From Clostridium cavendishii DSM 21758 (GTDB lineage: Bacteria; Bacillota; Clostridia; Clostridiales; Clostridiaceae), in contig NZ_FQZB01000003.1 of assembly GCF_900141845.1 (NCBI RefSeq), positions 378,895-442,894 on the forward strand: 64,000 nucleotides of DNA, read 5' to 3'. The translations under genes and the position numbers were made by a program. Shown piece after piece: positions 44,734-52,868 of this stretch (position 1 is the stretch's first letter; the number at the start of each line of letters is the position of its first letter). The notes under the pieces are model-generated. The model searched no databases. It worked only from the letters and a program-made list of their open reading frames with translations, and was not told the DNA's origin.

Positions 44734-46542
44734 TTAATCTTTTTTCGATTCATTATAACTGAATATGTCTGAAAACAAATCATGAGCAAGAGGTGCTGCT
44801 ATTACTCCTCCAAAATATTGCTCTCCATTTGGTTCATTTATTATTATCATAACTGTAACGTTTGGATCTTCTGCTGGAGCCATTCCTACAAAAGATGCTA
44901 TTTTTTTATCCTTATCCTTAGAACCTAATTTTTCAGATGTACCAGTTTTACCAGCTATGGAGTATCCATCTACTTTTGCTGGTTTACCAGACCCTTTTTC
45001 TATAACATTTTTTAAATCTGCTCTAACTTCAGCAGCAATCTCTGGCTTTCCGACCACTTGCTTTTTAGGATCAAAAGTCTTATCCACAACCTTTTTCCCA
45101 CTTTCATCCACATGAGAAACTTCTTTCATTACATGAGGTTGAATTAAAGTACCTCCATTAGCAATAGCATTTACAGAAGCCATAAGTTGAACAGCATTTA
45201 CAGTATCTGTTTGACCAAAAGAAATATTAGCCAAGTCAACATTACTTATCTCTTCTGTTTTCTTTATTACACCTGCTGATTCTCCTGGCAAATCTACACC
45301 TGATGGCTTACCAAGTCCAAATCTTTGAATGCATTCATTTAAGTTTTCTTTTTTTATTTTTTTTCCTAGTTGCATAAATCCTGGATTGCAAGAATTTTCT
45401 AAAATCCCAGATAAATTTAAATGTCCATGTCCACCTTGTTTCCAACAATTTATTCTAATACCATCTACAATCTCATATCCTGGACAATTAAACCAAGAAT
45501 CCTCATTTACTACCCCATATTCAAGCCCCGCGTAAGCTGTTAGCATTTTAAATGTTGACCCTGGCTCAAACGCTGTTGATACTGCCCAGTTTGACCACAT
45601 ATTACTAACCTTTTCAGAATTACTATTCCCATCAAATTTTTCAACACCTTCATAAGGCTTATTAGGATTAAAATCTGGTTTATTAGCTAACGCTAAAATT
45701 TCTCCATTTTTAGGGTTACTAACTATAACTGTAGCTGTTTTGGCTTTCTGCTCTGTAAAAGCTCTTTGTGCAATCTCTTCTGCATAATATTGAATTTTTT
45801 CATCTATTGTAAGTACTATATCATGTCCATCTTGTGCATTTGTAACACTAGCAGTACTGTATGGATTTTCTCTATTCCCAGCATCTATTTGAGACACCTT
45901 CATGCCTGGGACTCCTGTAAGTTCCTTATTGTATTCAAGTTCTATTCCACTTAATCCTTTTCCATCAGCACTTGTAGTTCCTAATATATGCGATAAAAAG
46001 TTATTGTTTGTATAATATCTCTTAGTATCTGAAGATACTACTAACCCTAATATCTTTAAATCCTTAATTTTTGTAGCAACATCATTTTCTATTCTTCTAG
46101 CCAAAATAGCAGACTTAGCTGGCGCTCCACTTTTTAGCTTAGCCTGTAATTTTTCTAATACCTCTTCTTCTTTCATCCCTAAAATAGGAGCTATTTTAGA
46201 TGCCATTTGATTAGGTGTCATATGCTTTTTCTTATCTTCTGTATCAAAATAAGTATCTCTAAGAGTATCTAAATCCAAATCTACTCTATAAACGGATGCA
46301 CTTCTAACAAGCTCTTTTCCATCTCTATCTAGAATCTTTCCTCTTTTAGGTTCTATTTGCATTTCACTAGTCCATTGCTCTGTAGCCTTAGCTGTAAGCT
46401 CTGTTTTTTTCCATATCATTATGTAAGCCAATCTTCCAACTAAACTTATTAGCACAAGTACCACACCAAAATTCACCAACAACATTCTTTTTTCTGTTAT
46501 AACAGGTTTTATTATTTTTCTTTTTTTATTTGACTTTTTCAT
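44734..46542 (-). CDS. Class B penicillin-binding protein of the FtsI/SpoVD type
   Basis: 602 aa. Membrane span about 18-40, then the PBP dimerisation domain entered by EPKRGKILDRDGKEL. The transpeptidase domain has FEPGSTFKMLTA (SxxK), ENSCNPGFMQLG (SxN) and IAGKTGTSEK (KTG). No PASTA repeats, so it is shorter than B. subtilis SpoVD. It acts in septal or spore-cortex peptidoglycan cross-linking. The longest frame begins at TTG; GGAGG sits 5 nt before the ATG at 46542. A solitary gene with its own terminator, so septal (FtsI) and sporulation (SpoVD) roles cannot be told apart. Confidence 0.88.
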   Translation of the reverse strand: MKKSNKKRKIIKPVITEKRMLLVNFGVVLVLISLVGRLAYIMIWKKTELTAKATEQWTSEMQIEPKRGKILDRDGKELVRSASVYRVDLDLDTLRDTYFDTEDKKKHMTPNQMASKIAPILGMKEEEVLEKLQAKLKSGAPAKSAILARRIENDVATKIKDLKILGLVVSSDTKRYYTNNNFLSHILGTTSADGKGLSGIELEYNKELTGVPGMKVSQIDAGNRENPYSTASVTNAQDGHDIVLTIDEKIQYYAEEIAQRAFTEQKAKTATVIVSNPKNGEILALANKPDFNPNKPYEGVEKFDGNSNSEKVSNMWSNWAVSTAFEPGSTFKMLTAYAGLEYGVVNEDSWFNCPGYEIVDGIRINCWKQGGHGHLNLSGILENSCNPGFMQLGKKIKKENLNECIQRFGLGKPSGVDLPGESAGVIKKTEEISNVDLANISFGQTDTVNAVQLMASVNAIANGGTLIQPHVMKEVSHVDESGKKVVDKTFDPKKQVVGKPEIAAEVRADLKNVIEKGSGKPAKVDGYSIAGKTGTSEKLGSKDKDKKIASFVGMAPAEDPNVTVMIIINEPNGEQYFGGVIAAPLAHDLFSDIFSYNESKKD

Positions 46543-46643
46543 AAAATCCTCCAAAGCTATTTTTTGAAGTAACTAAAACTACCTAAAGATAGTATATAAT
46601 AAAATATACCTAATGAAAAATATTTTTTTATTATTTTTAAGAA

Positions 46644-46691
46644 AACTCCCCTTTAAGCAAATTATAATACATCTTTACTTAAAAGGAAGTT
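46644..46691 (-). terminator. Terminator of the queK-qrtT-queL operon
   Basis: Arms 46678-46691 and 46644-46657. They pair over 14 bp only as minus-strand RNA (two G-U pairs that would be A-C on the plus strand), with a 20-nt loop, followed by TTTTCTT. The strand-specific pairing fits the gene direction. Confidence 0.7.
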
Positions 46692-46704
46692 TATTATTCT
46701 TAAA

Positions 46705-47394
46705 TTAATCTCCAACACCAAAATCAGTATTATTATAAAGAACTTCTATAGTCTCATGTTTATCCAAATAACTATACTTTTCTTTAAACCATTTTATAAT
46801 TTCCTCATCTCTTTTAAATTTAGTTGTATTTTCAGTCCATACATTTACAGTTCCATATTTGAAATTTTCCTCTAAAAGTTTCATATCTAAATCTATAAGT
46901 TCTTTTGTTTGTCCCTTTATCCCTACCATAAGACAAACAGACTGAAAATATTCTTTAACCTCTTCTACAGTTTTAAATTTAGCATTTTTATTTAAAATAT
47001 TATTTCTAAAATTATAATCAAAACTTTCAATACCTACCTTAAATATTATAGGTACGTTAAAAAAATCTCTCATCTCTTGAAGTCTATTTCTATAACACCA
47101 ATGACTCTCTAAAAATAACAGCTTTATATTTTTCTCTTTTATAATATCTCTTATTTTTTCTAAACTAGTTTTAGGTATTTCAAAACAACTTCCAGAGTTA
47201 ATAACCTCTATCACTCCATATTCTCCAGTTATGTTTTTAAGCACTTCCATGTTAAGCTTATTAACTGCTTCTTCATCTTTTGAATTATCATCTATATAAT
47301 CACAAAATGCACACTTTCCCCATACACATGGAAAAGATTTAAGTAAAACTATCTCTCTTTCGTTTTTATTAATTATCTTATTATATCTATCCAT
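46705..47394 (-). CDS. queL: Radical SAM enzyme, probable queuine lyase QueL
   Basis: 229 aa. The cluster motif is CVWGKCAFCDY near residues 23-33: a CX4CX2C spacing, not the usual CX3CX2C. The remainder follows a partial radical SAM barrel (VIEVINSGSCFEIP, FLESHWCYRN, KVGIESFDYNFRNN). The neighbours decide the function: nucleoside hydrolase, ECF S-component and a preQ1 riboswitch upstream match the clostridial queuine-salvage set, in which QueL cleaves queuine to release preQ1 for tRNA-guanine transglycosylase. AGGAG precedes the ATG, 9 bp after qrtT. Assignment rests mostly on context plus family resemblance. Confidence 0.82.
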   Translation of the reverse strand: MDRYNKIINKNEREIVLLKSFPCVWGKCAFCDYIDDNSKDEEAVNKLNMEVLKNITGEYGVIEVINSGSCFEIPKTSLEKIRDIIKEKNIKLLFLESHWCYRNRLQEMRDFFNVPIIFKVGIESFDYNFRNNILNKNAKFKTVEEVKEYFQSVCLMVGIKGQTKELIDLDMKLLEENFKYGTVNVWTENTTKFKRDEEIIKWFKEKYSYLDKHETIEVLYNNTDFGVGD

Positions 47395-47402
47395 AGTTTC
47401 TC

Positions 47403-47960
47403 CTAACTATTAACTATTTTTTGTCTAAGGGTATAAGGTACCCTTGCTAAAAATGCACTTACAGCTACACAAGCTAAAAATTTATCTGCATAATCAGTTA
47501 AATATTGCACTATAAATACAGATACAACTTTATTAACTCCTAAATTTGATAATACAGTTACTATTATAGAAGAACCTGAAGATGTTATACCTCCAAATAC
47601 AAAGGCTGCTATAATAGCACTAGCTGTTGAAGTAAATAATGTTATTATGAAAACTCCAAATATTGTCCTAAATCCTTTTAGCATACCCTTTCTATACAAA
47701 AGACCTACAAATAATCCAGTAGTTATCTGTACTGGAGCAAAATATATTGAATATATATCAAAAGTTACACCACTTACAAGACTTCCCAAAATACCCGTTA
47801 CGACTCCCGCTAACGGTCCAAATAAAAAGCTCACCATTATAGTTCCTATAGAATCCATGTATATTGGAAGCTTTAAATTTAAAGCTATAAATGCTCCTAT
47901 TATATTAAGAGCTATTCCTATACCTATTATACTTATTTTACGAGTTGATACCTTTTTCAT
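47403..47960 (-). CDS. qrtT: ECF transporter S-component, probable queuine/queuosine-type QrtT
   Basis: 185 aa with about six predicted spans. The pattern GIGIALNIIGAFIALNLKLPIYMDSIGTIMVSFLFGPLAGVVTGILGSLVSG is typical of ECF substrate-specificity subunits. These bind a micronutrient and use a shared energising module (EcfT, EcfA, EcfA'), which is not encoded in the window. Located between the nucleoside hydrolase and radical SAM genes under the preQ1 riboswitch, hence the queuine-type substrate. GGGGGAG precedes the ATG. Confidence 0.85.
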   Translation of the reverse strand: MKKVSTRKISIIGIGIALNIIGAFIALNLKLPIYMDSIGTIMVSFLFGPLAGVVTGILGSLVSGVTFDIYSIYFAPVQITTGLFVGLLYRKGMLKGFRTIFGVFIITLFTSTASAIIAAFVFGGITSSGSSIIVTVLSNLGVNKVVSVFIVQYLTDYADKFLACVAVSAFLARVPYTLRQKIVNS

Positions 47961-47972
47961 AATTTTCTCCCC

Positions 47973-48959
47973 CTAAATACCATACCTATTATTATTTAAT
48001 ACAACTTCTATTTCCTTTTTATAATTTGGAAATAATCTAGTTAAAAACATCACCATGAATCTCTTAGCATCTACTTTAGTTAATACATGACAGTTTGGTT
48101 TTTCTCTATAAAAATCAGCTACATCTACCATACTTTGTCCTATAGCTTCTCCATTCTTTACTACTTGAACAAAATAATCCTCGCCACTGCATATACTAGA
48201 ATCTAACAAATATCCTATTGCAAGCGGATCATTTATAACACATCCTAAAGTTCTTTCTTGTTTCCAATGAAAATCTACATAAAACCTTGTAATATCAACT
48301 ATAAATTTTGCTATTTCATCTCTACTTTCCAGATAAATCTGATTCAATAATTCAATATAATTTGGTGTTAATACAATCTCTCTAGTTACATCTAATCCTA
48401 CCATAATTAAAGGTATATCTATATTTTTAAACACATAATCTGCTCCATGAGGATCTACCCAAAAGTTAAACTCAGCAACAGGTGAACAATTACCATGAGA
48501 TTTAAACGCTCCTCCCATTAAAATAACTTCCTTTAACTTATTAAAAGTTTCCCTATCCTTTTCTATTGTTAAAGCTAAATTAGTAAGCGGACCTATTGCT
48601 ACTACTGTAAGATTTTCATACCTCTTAGCACTTTCTAATATAAAATCTACAACTCCATTTTTAACCTCAACATCATAAACTTCTTCAATAAAAGTTTCCC
48701 CTAACCCATCTTCACCATGAGTATCCTCAGCTGTTACAAATTCTCTTACTAAAGGCTTGCCTTCACCTACATAAACCGGTATATGAAGCATATCTAAAAG
48801 TCTTAATACTTTTAAAGCATTTTTAGCCCCCTTGCTTGCATGAACATTACCTGATACTATAGTTATCCCTACTACATTAATCTCTGGTGATTTTAATGCC
48901 ATAATAAGAGCTAAACTGTCATCAATCCCTGGATCACAATCAATAATAATATTTTTCAT
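47973..48959 (-). CDS. queK: Inosine-uridine-type nucleoside hydrolase, probable queuosine nucleosidase QueK
   Basis: 328 aa, full IUNH fold. The calcium/ribose site is IDCDPGIDDSLALIMAL at the N terminus (DPGxDD), with GPLTNLAL, the MGGAFKSHGNCSPVAEFNFWVDPHGADYVF block and CVINDPLAI (C-terminal Asp) also present. It hydrolyses a nucleoside to free base and ribose; in this operon the likely substrate is queuosine, releasing queuine. First gene after the riboswitch, with GGAGG before the ATG. From sequence alone a general purine/pyrimidine hydrolase would be equally possible. Confidence 0.87.
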   Translation of the reverse strand: MKNIIIDCDPGIDDSLALIMALKSPEINVVGITIVSGNVHASKGAKNALKVLRLLDMLHIPVYVGEGKPLVREFVTAEDTHGEDGLGETFIEEVYDVEVKNGVVDFILESAKRYENLTVVAIGPLTNLALTIEKDRETFNKLKEVILMGGAFKSHGNCSPVAEFNFWVDPHGADYVFKNIDIPLIMVGLDVTREIVLTPNYIELLNQIYLESRDEIAKFIVDITRFYVDFHWKQERTLGCVINDPLAIGYLLDSSICSGEDYFVQVVKNGEAIGQSMVDVADFYREKPNCHVLTKVDAKRFMVMFLTRLFPNYKKEIEVVLNNNRYGI

Positions 48960-49013
48960 TTTATCCTCCTTGTTTTCAAAATTTAACCAAGAAGAACATA
49001 TAAACGTAAAAAA

Positions 49014-49038
49014 GAGCGCACTAAACTAGAGTGCGCTC
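49014..49038 (-). terminator. Riboswitch-controlled intrinsic terminator before queK
   Basis: Perfect GC-rich 9-bp stem 49014-49022/49030-49038 with a 7-nt loop and six T residues on the minus strand, 55 bp before the queK ATG and downstream of the preQ1 aptamer. The loop (minus strand CTAGTTT) is complementary to AAACTAG at the aptamer's 3' end, a ready-made antiterminator pairing. Confidence 0.92.
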
Positions 49039-49056
49039 GTAAAATACGATATACAG

Positions 49057-49094
49057 TCCTAGTTTTTTATAGAGGGATGGTTCATGAACCTCTA
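49057..49094 (-). promoter_or_regulatory. preQ1-I riboswitch aptamer
   Basis: On the minus strand: AGAGGTTC (5' strand of P1 and loop 1), a loop, CCCTCTA (3' strand of P1), then the A-rich tail TAAAAAACTAGG, which in preQ1-I switches makes the pseudoknot. This is close to the B. subtilis queC leader aptamer as I remember it. The AGAGG/CCTCT stem is complete; the loop differs and holds GGTTCATGAACC. It binds 7-aminomethyl-7-deazaguanine. With preQ1 bound the tail is held, the terminator forms and the salvage operon is off. Upstream 49095-49238 has no other clear feature. Confidence 0.88.
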
Positions 49095-49238
49095 CTAAGA
49101 AATTATTATTCTTAGATTTCTTTATTTGATTACTCACTAATTATATCAAATTCTTGTAATTTGTCCACATTCCATTTATATACTAAACCGTTAGAATTCC
49201 AATTTTACCAATGAAATACTGCTTAAACAATTAAATTT

Positions 49239-50600
49239 TTATTCTTTAATAGTTATCTTTAAACTTGCTAAATCTATATTTTCATACATTAACTGTATAT
49301 TTTTAGGTAAAGATAACTTATAATTTTTACCTTTTTCTACCTTAATATAACTTAAAAAGAATTCTTCATTATTTCCATATATCTCTCGCTGATTTTCCAT
49401 ACTTAGCATTGCTACTTTATTATCTTCTGAAACAAAATTTATATTATTAGCAATATAATCTTTATAAATACCTTTAGCCTTTACTGAAACTATAAATTTA
49501 TCCTCTTGTTCTTTTATATCTTTAATAATAAAACTATTCTCACCTTTTACTATTTCCTTATTCTTAGCTTCTTTAATACTTAACATAGTATTTTCTCCTG
49601 TTTCATCAGTATTCATTACAGAAGGTATTATTTCTAACGTTTTAGCTTCATCTAAAAAGCTCATAGTATTGAACTTAAAATTTAGCTTTCCTTCATCAGG
49701 ATTCCCTCCTCCAACAAATCTTTCTGATATTTTTTCACCTTTTTCATTTTTTATAAAAATGTTAAGCATCTTACAACTTGGAAGGTTTTCAGAAGCAGGT
49801 GCTGTCAGCTTATGCCAAGCTATTTCATCTTTTTTTAGCAACGTAACATCTCCACTTATCTCTATGGGATTATATGTCAATTTATTTATAATTACAGTAA
49901 AATCTCTAAGCTCTATCTTCTTATTCTGAGCTAAAACTTTAGTTACATCATTAAGTTTTTTATTTTCAACTTCGGCCTTAAATTCATATTGTGCCTTATT
50001 TTTTTTATTTAGAATACTAGTTTTCAATTCATATGTCTTATCTATAGAATTTTTTGTTTCTGCCTCTCCAACTAATATATATTTATTATTTTCTAATTTA
50101 ATAGGTATTCCTAAAGAACCAAAACTATATAAATTATCCTTACCATTTATAAACGGCCTTTGATCTATATCTAAATTATTTAAATCCTCACTAGTTAGAT
50201 TTTCTCCCTCTATTTCATAAACTATCTTTATAGATTTGTCACTAGTATATACATTCTTCAAAGTTATTTTGTAGCCATCCTTTTCAACTACACTATTTAT
50301 ATCATAGCCATACTTCTTTGTATCCTTTGTTAATAGCTTTTCCGCTGGTATTAAGATACCTTTGACCTTCGCTGATACATTAAATGTATTTTCACAAATA
50401 ACCAGTGTACAAAATACAATTCCTGCTGCTATAATTCTTTTAGTCCAAGCACTTTTCTTCTTATTTACTTTTATTTCACCAACTTTTTTAGTTTCTAAAT
50501 TTAATAATGTATTTTCTATAATACTATCTACTACATCAGGAATTTCTGAATTTGTATCTTTAAACTTATTCTTTAAAAATATATCCTTTTTATCATCCAT
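49239..50600 (-). CDS. DUF4179-type anti-sigma factor / membrane protein
   Basis: 453 aa. The cytoplasmic N terminus (1-50) contains EIPDVVDSIIENTLLNL, typical of the sigma-binding part of DUF4179 proteins. One span lies at about 53-72 (RIIAAGIVFCTLVICENTF), then a large extracellular beta-rich domain (NSVVEKDGYKITLKNVYTSDKSIKIVYEIEG). It starts 4 bp after the ECF sigma gene. By position and architecture it should hold that sigma factor at the membrane until an outside signal arrives; the signal is unknown. AGGAGG precedes the ATG. Confidence 0.83.
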   Translation of the reverse strand: MDDKKDIFLKNKFKDTNSEIPDVVDSIIENTLLNLETKKVGEIKVNKKKSAWTKRIIAAGIVFCTLVICENTFNVSAKVKGILIPAEKLLTKDTKKYGYDINSVVEKDGYKITLKNVYTSDKSIKIVYEIEGENLTSEDLNNLDIDQRPFINGKDNLYSFGSLGIPIKLENNKYILVGEAETKNSIDKTYELKTSILNKKNKAQYEFKAEVENKKLNDVTKVLAQNKKIELRDFTVIINKLTYNPIEISGDVTLLKKDEIAWHKLTAPASENLPSCKMLNIFIKNEKGEKISERFVGGGNPDEGKLNFKFNTMSFLDEAKTLEIIPSVMNTDETGENTMLSIKEAKNKEIVKGENSFIIKDIKEQEDKFIVSVKAKGIYKDYIANNINFVSEDNKVAMLSMENQREIYGNNEEFFLSYIKVEKGKNYKLSLPKNIQLMYENIDLASLKITIKE

Positions 50601-50604
50601 AACA

Positions 50605-51147
50605 TTATTCCTCCTTTAAAACTTCATACAGATTCTTTCTAGCCCTAGCTAATCTAGACTTTATCGTACCTTGGGGTATACTCAAAATATCACTTATACT
50701 TGAAAGAGATAAATCTTCATAATAATATAAATGAATCAAAACCCTTAAATCTTCATCTAGAACTGCTATAGCTTTATTCAAGTCTATATCTTCATAAATA
50801 TCATAATAAGTATCAAAAGGATTTTCATTCTTATCAATCAAGATAACCTTAGAATTTTTCCTATGTATTTCATTACACTTATTTATAAGTATCCTAATTA
50901 GCCATGTTTTGAAATACTCATTATTTTCTAAAGTATTTATATTCTCATAAGCCTTTAAGATAGTATCTGATATAGCATCTCCCACATCGTGATCATTTTT
51001 CAAGATATTCTTTGCAATCTTGTACAATGATAGTTTATTATTTCTTATAAGCTCTATAAAAGCTTCCTTATCGCCTGCCTTTGCTCTTCTAACTAAATCT
51101 AACCTATTCAAATTAAATTCTCCTTCTTCTATAGCTTGCGCATTCAA
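50605..51147 (-). CDS. ECF-type RNA polymerase sigma factor (sigma-70 family)
   Basis: 180 aa from the TTG at 51147. Region 2: NKLSLYKIAKNILKNDHDVGDAISDTILKAYENI; region 4: LSLSSISDILSIPQGTIKSRLARARKNLYEVL with a clear helix-turn-helix. The longest frame begins at a GTG within AGGAGGTG, so it cannot be the start; the TTG at 51147 is 8 nt from GGAGG. A second TTG at about 51111 also has GGAG at 8 nt and is possible. Paired with the DUF4179 anti-sigma gene, and probably autoregulated through the candidate promoter upstream. Confidence 0.9.
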   Translation of the reverse strand: MNAQAIEEGEFNLNRLDLVRRAKAGDKEAFIELIRNNKLSLYKIAKNILKNDHDVGDAISDTILKAYENINTLENNEYFKTWLIRILINKCNEIHRKNSKVILIDKNENPFDTYYDIYEDIDLNKAIAVLDEDLRVLIHLYYYEDLSLSSISDILSIPQGTIKSRLARARKNLYEVLKEE

Positions 51148-51182
51148 TTCTAACACCTCCTAAAAATCTTTAATACATCCTT

Positions 51183-51210
51183 TAGATGCAAAAGTACTTT
51201 AGTTGGTTCT
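51183..51210 (-). promoter_or_regulatory. Candidate ECF-sigma promoter of the sigma/anti-sigma operon
   Basis: Minus-strand AGAACC (51205-51210), 16 bp, CATCTA (51183-51188). This is similar in form to the GAAAC/GGAACC ... CGTCTA promoters of Firmicutes ECF sigmas and sits about 36 bp before the start. Confidence 0.45.
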
Positions 51211-51225
51211 TATAAATAAAAAAAA

Positions 51226-51279
51226 TCTCAAATAAAAATAATTGAATATAAATATATTCTAATATACTTTTATTTGAGA
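51226..51279 (-). terminator. Terminator after the MATE gene
   Basis: Outer 12-bp stem 51226-51237/51268-51279 enclosing a smaller GAATATA/TATATTC pairing; eight T residues follow on the minus strand. It separates MATE transcription from the sigma operon. Confidence 0.8.
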
Positions 51280-51328
51280 AGCCTTTTTTACAAAAATTTT
51301 AGTACTTGTATTTCATCATATAAATACA

Positions 51329-52702
51329 CTATACAGCAAGTTGTTCCCTTATTACTTTTGTCTGCCAATTTCCTTTTCTAAAAACTAAATACCCATATAT
51401 ACAAACTATTAAATTACTAAAACTCATTGAAAACCAGATTCCACTCGAACCAACTTCTGTTAAATACTTAAATATAAGAATCATTGGTAATCTAACAAAC
51501 CAAAGCCTTCCTATTTCCATATTCATAGAATACTTAGTATGTCCAGAACCTTGGAATAAGCCTTGATATACACTAAACATACCCATTAAAGGCATAGAAA
51601 AAGATATCATCCTTAAATATACAATTCCTTGATTGAATACTTCCCCTCGTTCTTTAGATTGCATAAAGAACTCAATAACAGCATCCTCTTGCCAAATAAG
51701 TATTATGCAACCTATTATAGAAAAACCTATAGTAAGCTTCATTGCCTTTATAAAAGCTTCTTTAACCCTATCTATTTTTTCTGATCCTAAATTTTGTCCA
51801 ACAATTGCAGTAAGAGATGCTCCTACTCCCATAGCTGGTTGCATTATTAATGAGGTTATTCTATTTACCATGCCAAAGGCTGCAATTGTAACCGTTCCAT
51901 AAGAAGCTATAAATGAATTTAAAACTATAAATCCTAATGCCGCTCCAGATTGTCCTACCGCTGATGGTAAGCCAACCTTAACAATGTTATTCATTATAGT
52001 CTTATCAAATTTAAAATTCTTTAAGCTAGGCTTAACAGCAACATTAGACTTCATAAGAAGATACATTCCAAGTATTGACAAAACAGCTTTAGCTACTAGA
52101 GTTGCAAAAGCTGCCCCACCAACTCCCATATTTAAAGTGAATATAAATATAGGATCTAATATACAATTTAACACAACACTTGCTGCACTAAGAAATGTTG
52201 TCATTAACGTATTTCCTTGTGAATTCATTATTGCATTAAAAGCAAAAAATAAAAATGTAAAAGGCATGTCTAAAAATGTTATTCTTAAAAATATATTACT
52301 ATAAGTCGCAAGCTCTCCAGAAGCCCCCATTAACGTTACTATAATTGGGGTAAGTAAAAATCCTATTCCTGAAAATATTAAAGCGCTTATTACTGACATA
52401 ACAACTAATTGACTCGCATATTTAGATGCTTCCTTATATTTAGATGCTCCTATAAATTGCGATAATAAAGATGTTCCCGCTATTGATAACCCCATCCCTA
52501 TTGATATAAACAAAAAGTTTACTGGCCAAACAAATGATGTTGCTGCAAACTCTGAAGTTCCAATCTTACTAACCCATATTCCATCAACTATACTATATAG
52601 TGTTTGTATAAGATTACTAATCATCATAGGTACAGCTAATGTTATTATAACCTTATACAAGCCCCCATTAAGTATAAGATCCTTTCGTTTTTTAGTATCC
52701 AC
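51329..52702 (-). CDS. MATE-family multidrug/sodium efflux protein
   Basis: 457 aa, twelve predicted spans in two homologous halves. N-terminal TLAVPMMISNLIQTLYSIVDGIWVSKIG and the repeat-start KVGLPSAVGQSGAALGF are typical of the family, as is GxxLSQFIGA after span 2. It exports cationic drugs or metabolites in exchange for Na+ or H+. The start is GTG behind AGGGGGTG. Next to, but oppositely oriented to, the DeoR gene; no evidence ties the two. The exact substrate cannot be predicted. Confidence 0.93.
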   Translation of the reverse strand: MDTKKRKDLILNGGLYKVIITLAVPMMISNLIQTLYSIVDGIWVSKIGTSEFAATSFVWPVNFLFISIGMGLSIAGTSLLSQFIGASKYKEASKYASQLVVMSVISALIFSGIGFLLTPIIVTLMGASGELATYSNIFLRITFLDMPFTFLFFAFNAIMNSQGNTLMTTFLSAASVVLNCILDPIFIFTLNMGVGGAAFATLVAKAVLSILGMYLLMKSNVAVKPSLKNFKFDKTIMNNIVKVGLPSAVGQSGAALGFIVLNSFIASYGTVTIAAFGMVNRITSLIMQPAMGVGASLTAIVGQNLGSEKIDRVKEAFIKAMKLTIGFSIIGCIILIWQEDAVIEFFMQSKERGEVFNQGIVYLRMISFSMPLMGMFSVYQGLFQGSGHTKYSMNMEIGRLWFVRLPMILIFKYLTEVGSSGIWFSMSFSNLIVCIYGYLVFRKGNWQTKVIREQLAV

Positions 52703-52868
52703 ACTATCACCCCCTAATTAATAGCTTTTTTCTATTGTGTAAAAATAATACAGATAATTATACCACTTTTAAAATTGTATAACAAATAAAACTAAGAATT
52801 TGAAATTATTTTTATATAATTGTATTATATAAAAATATAAGTAAATTTATATTGAGAGGTGAATTTTA

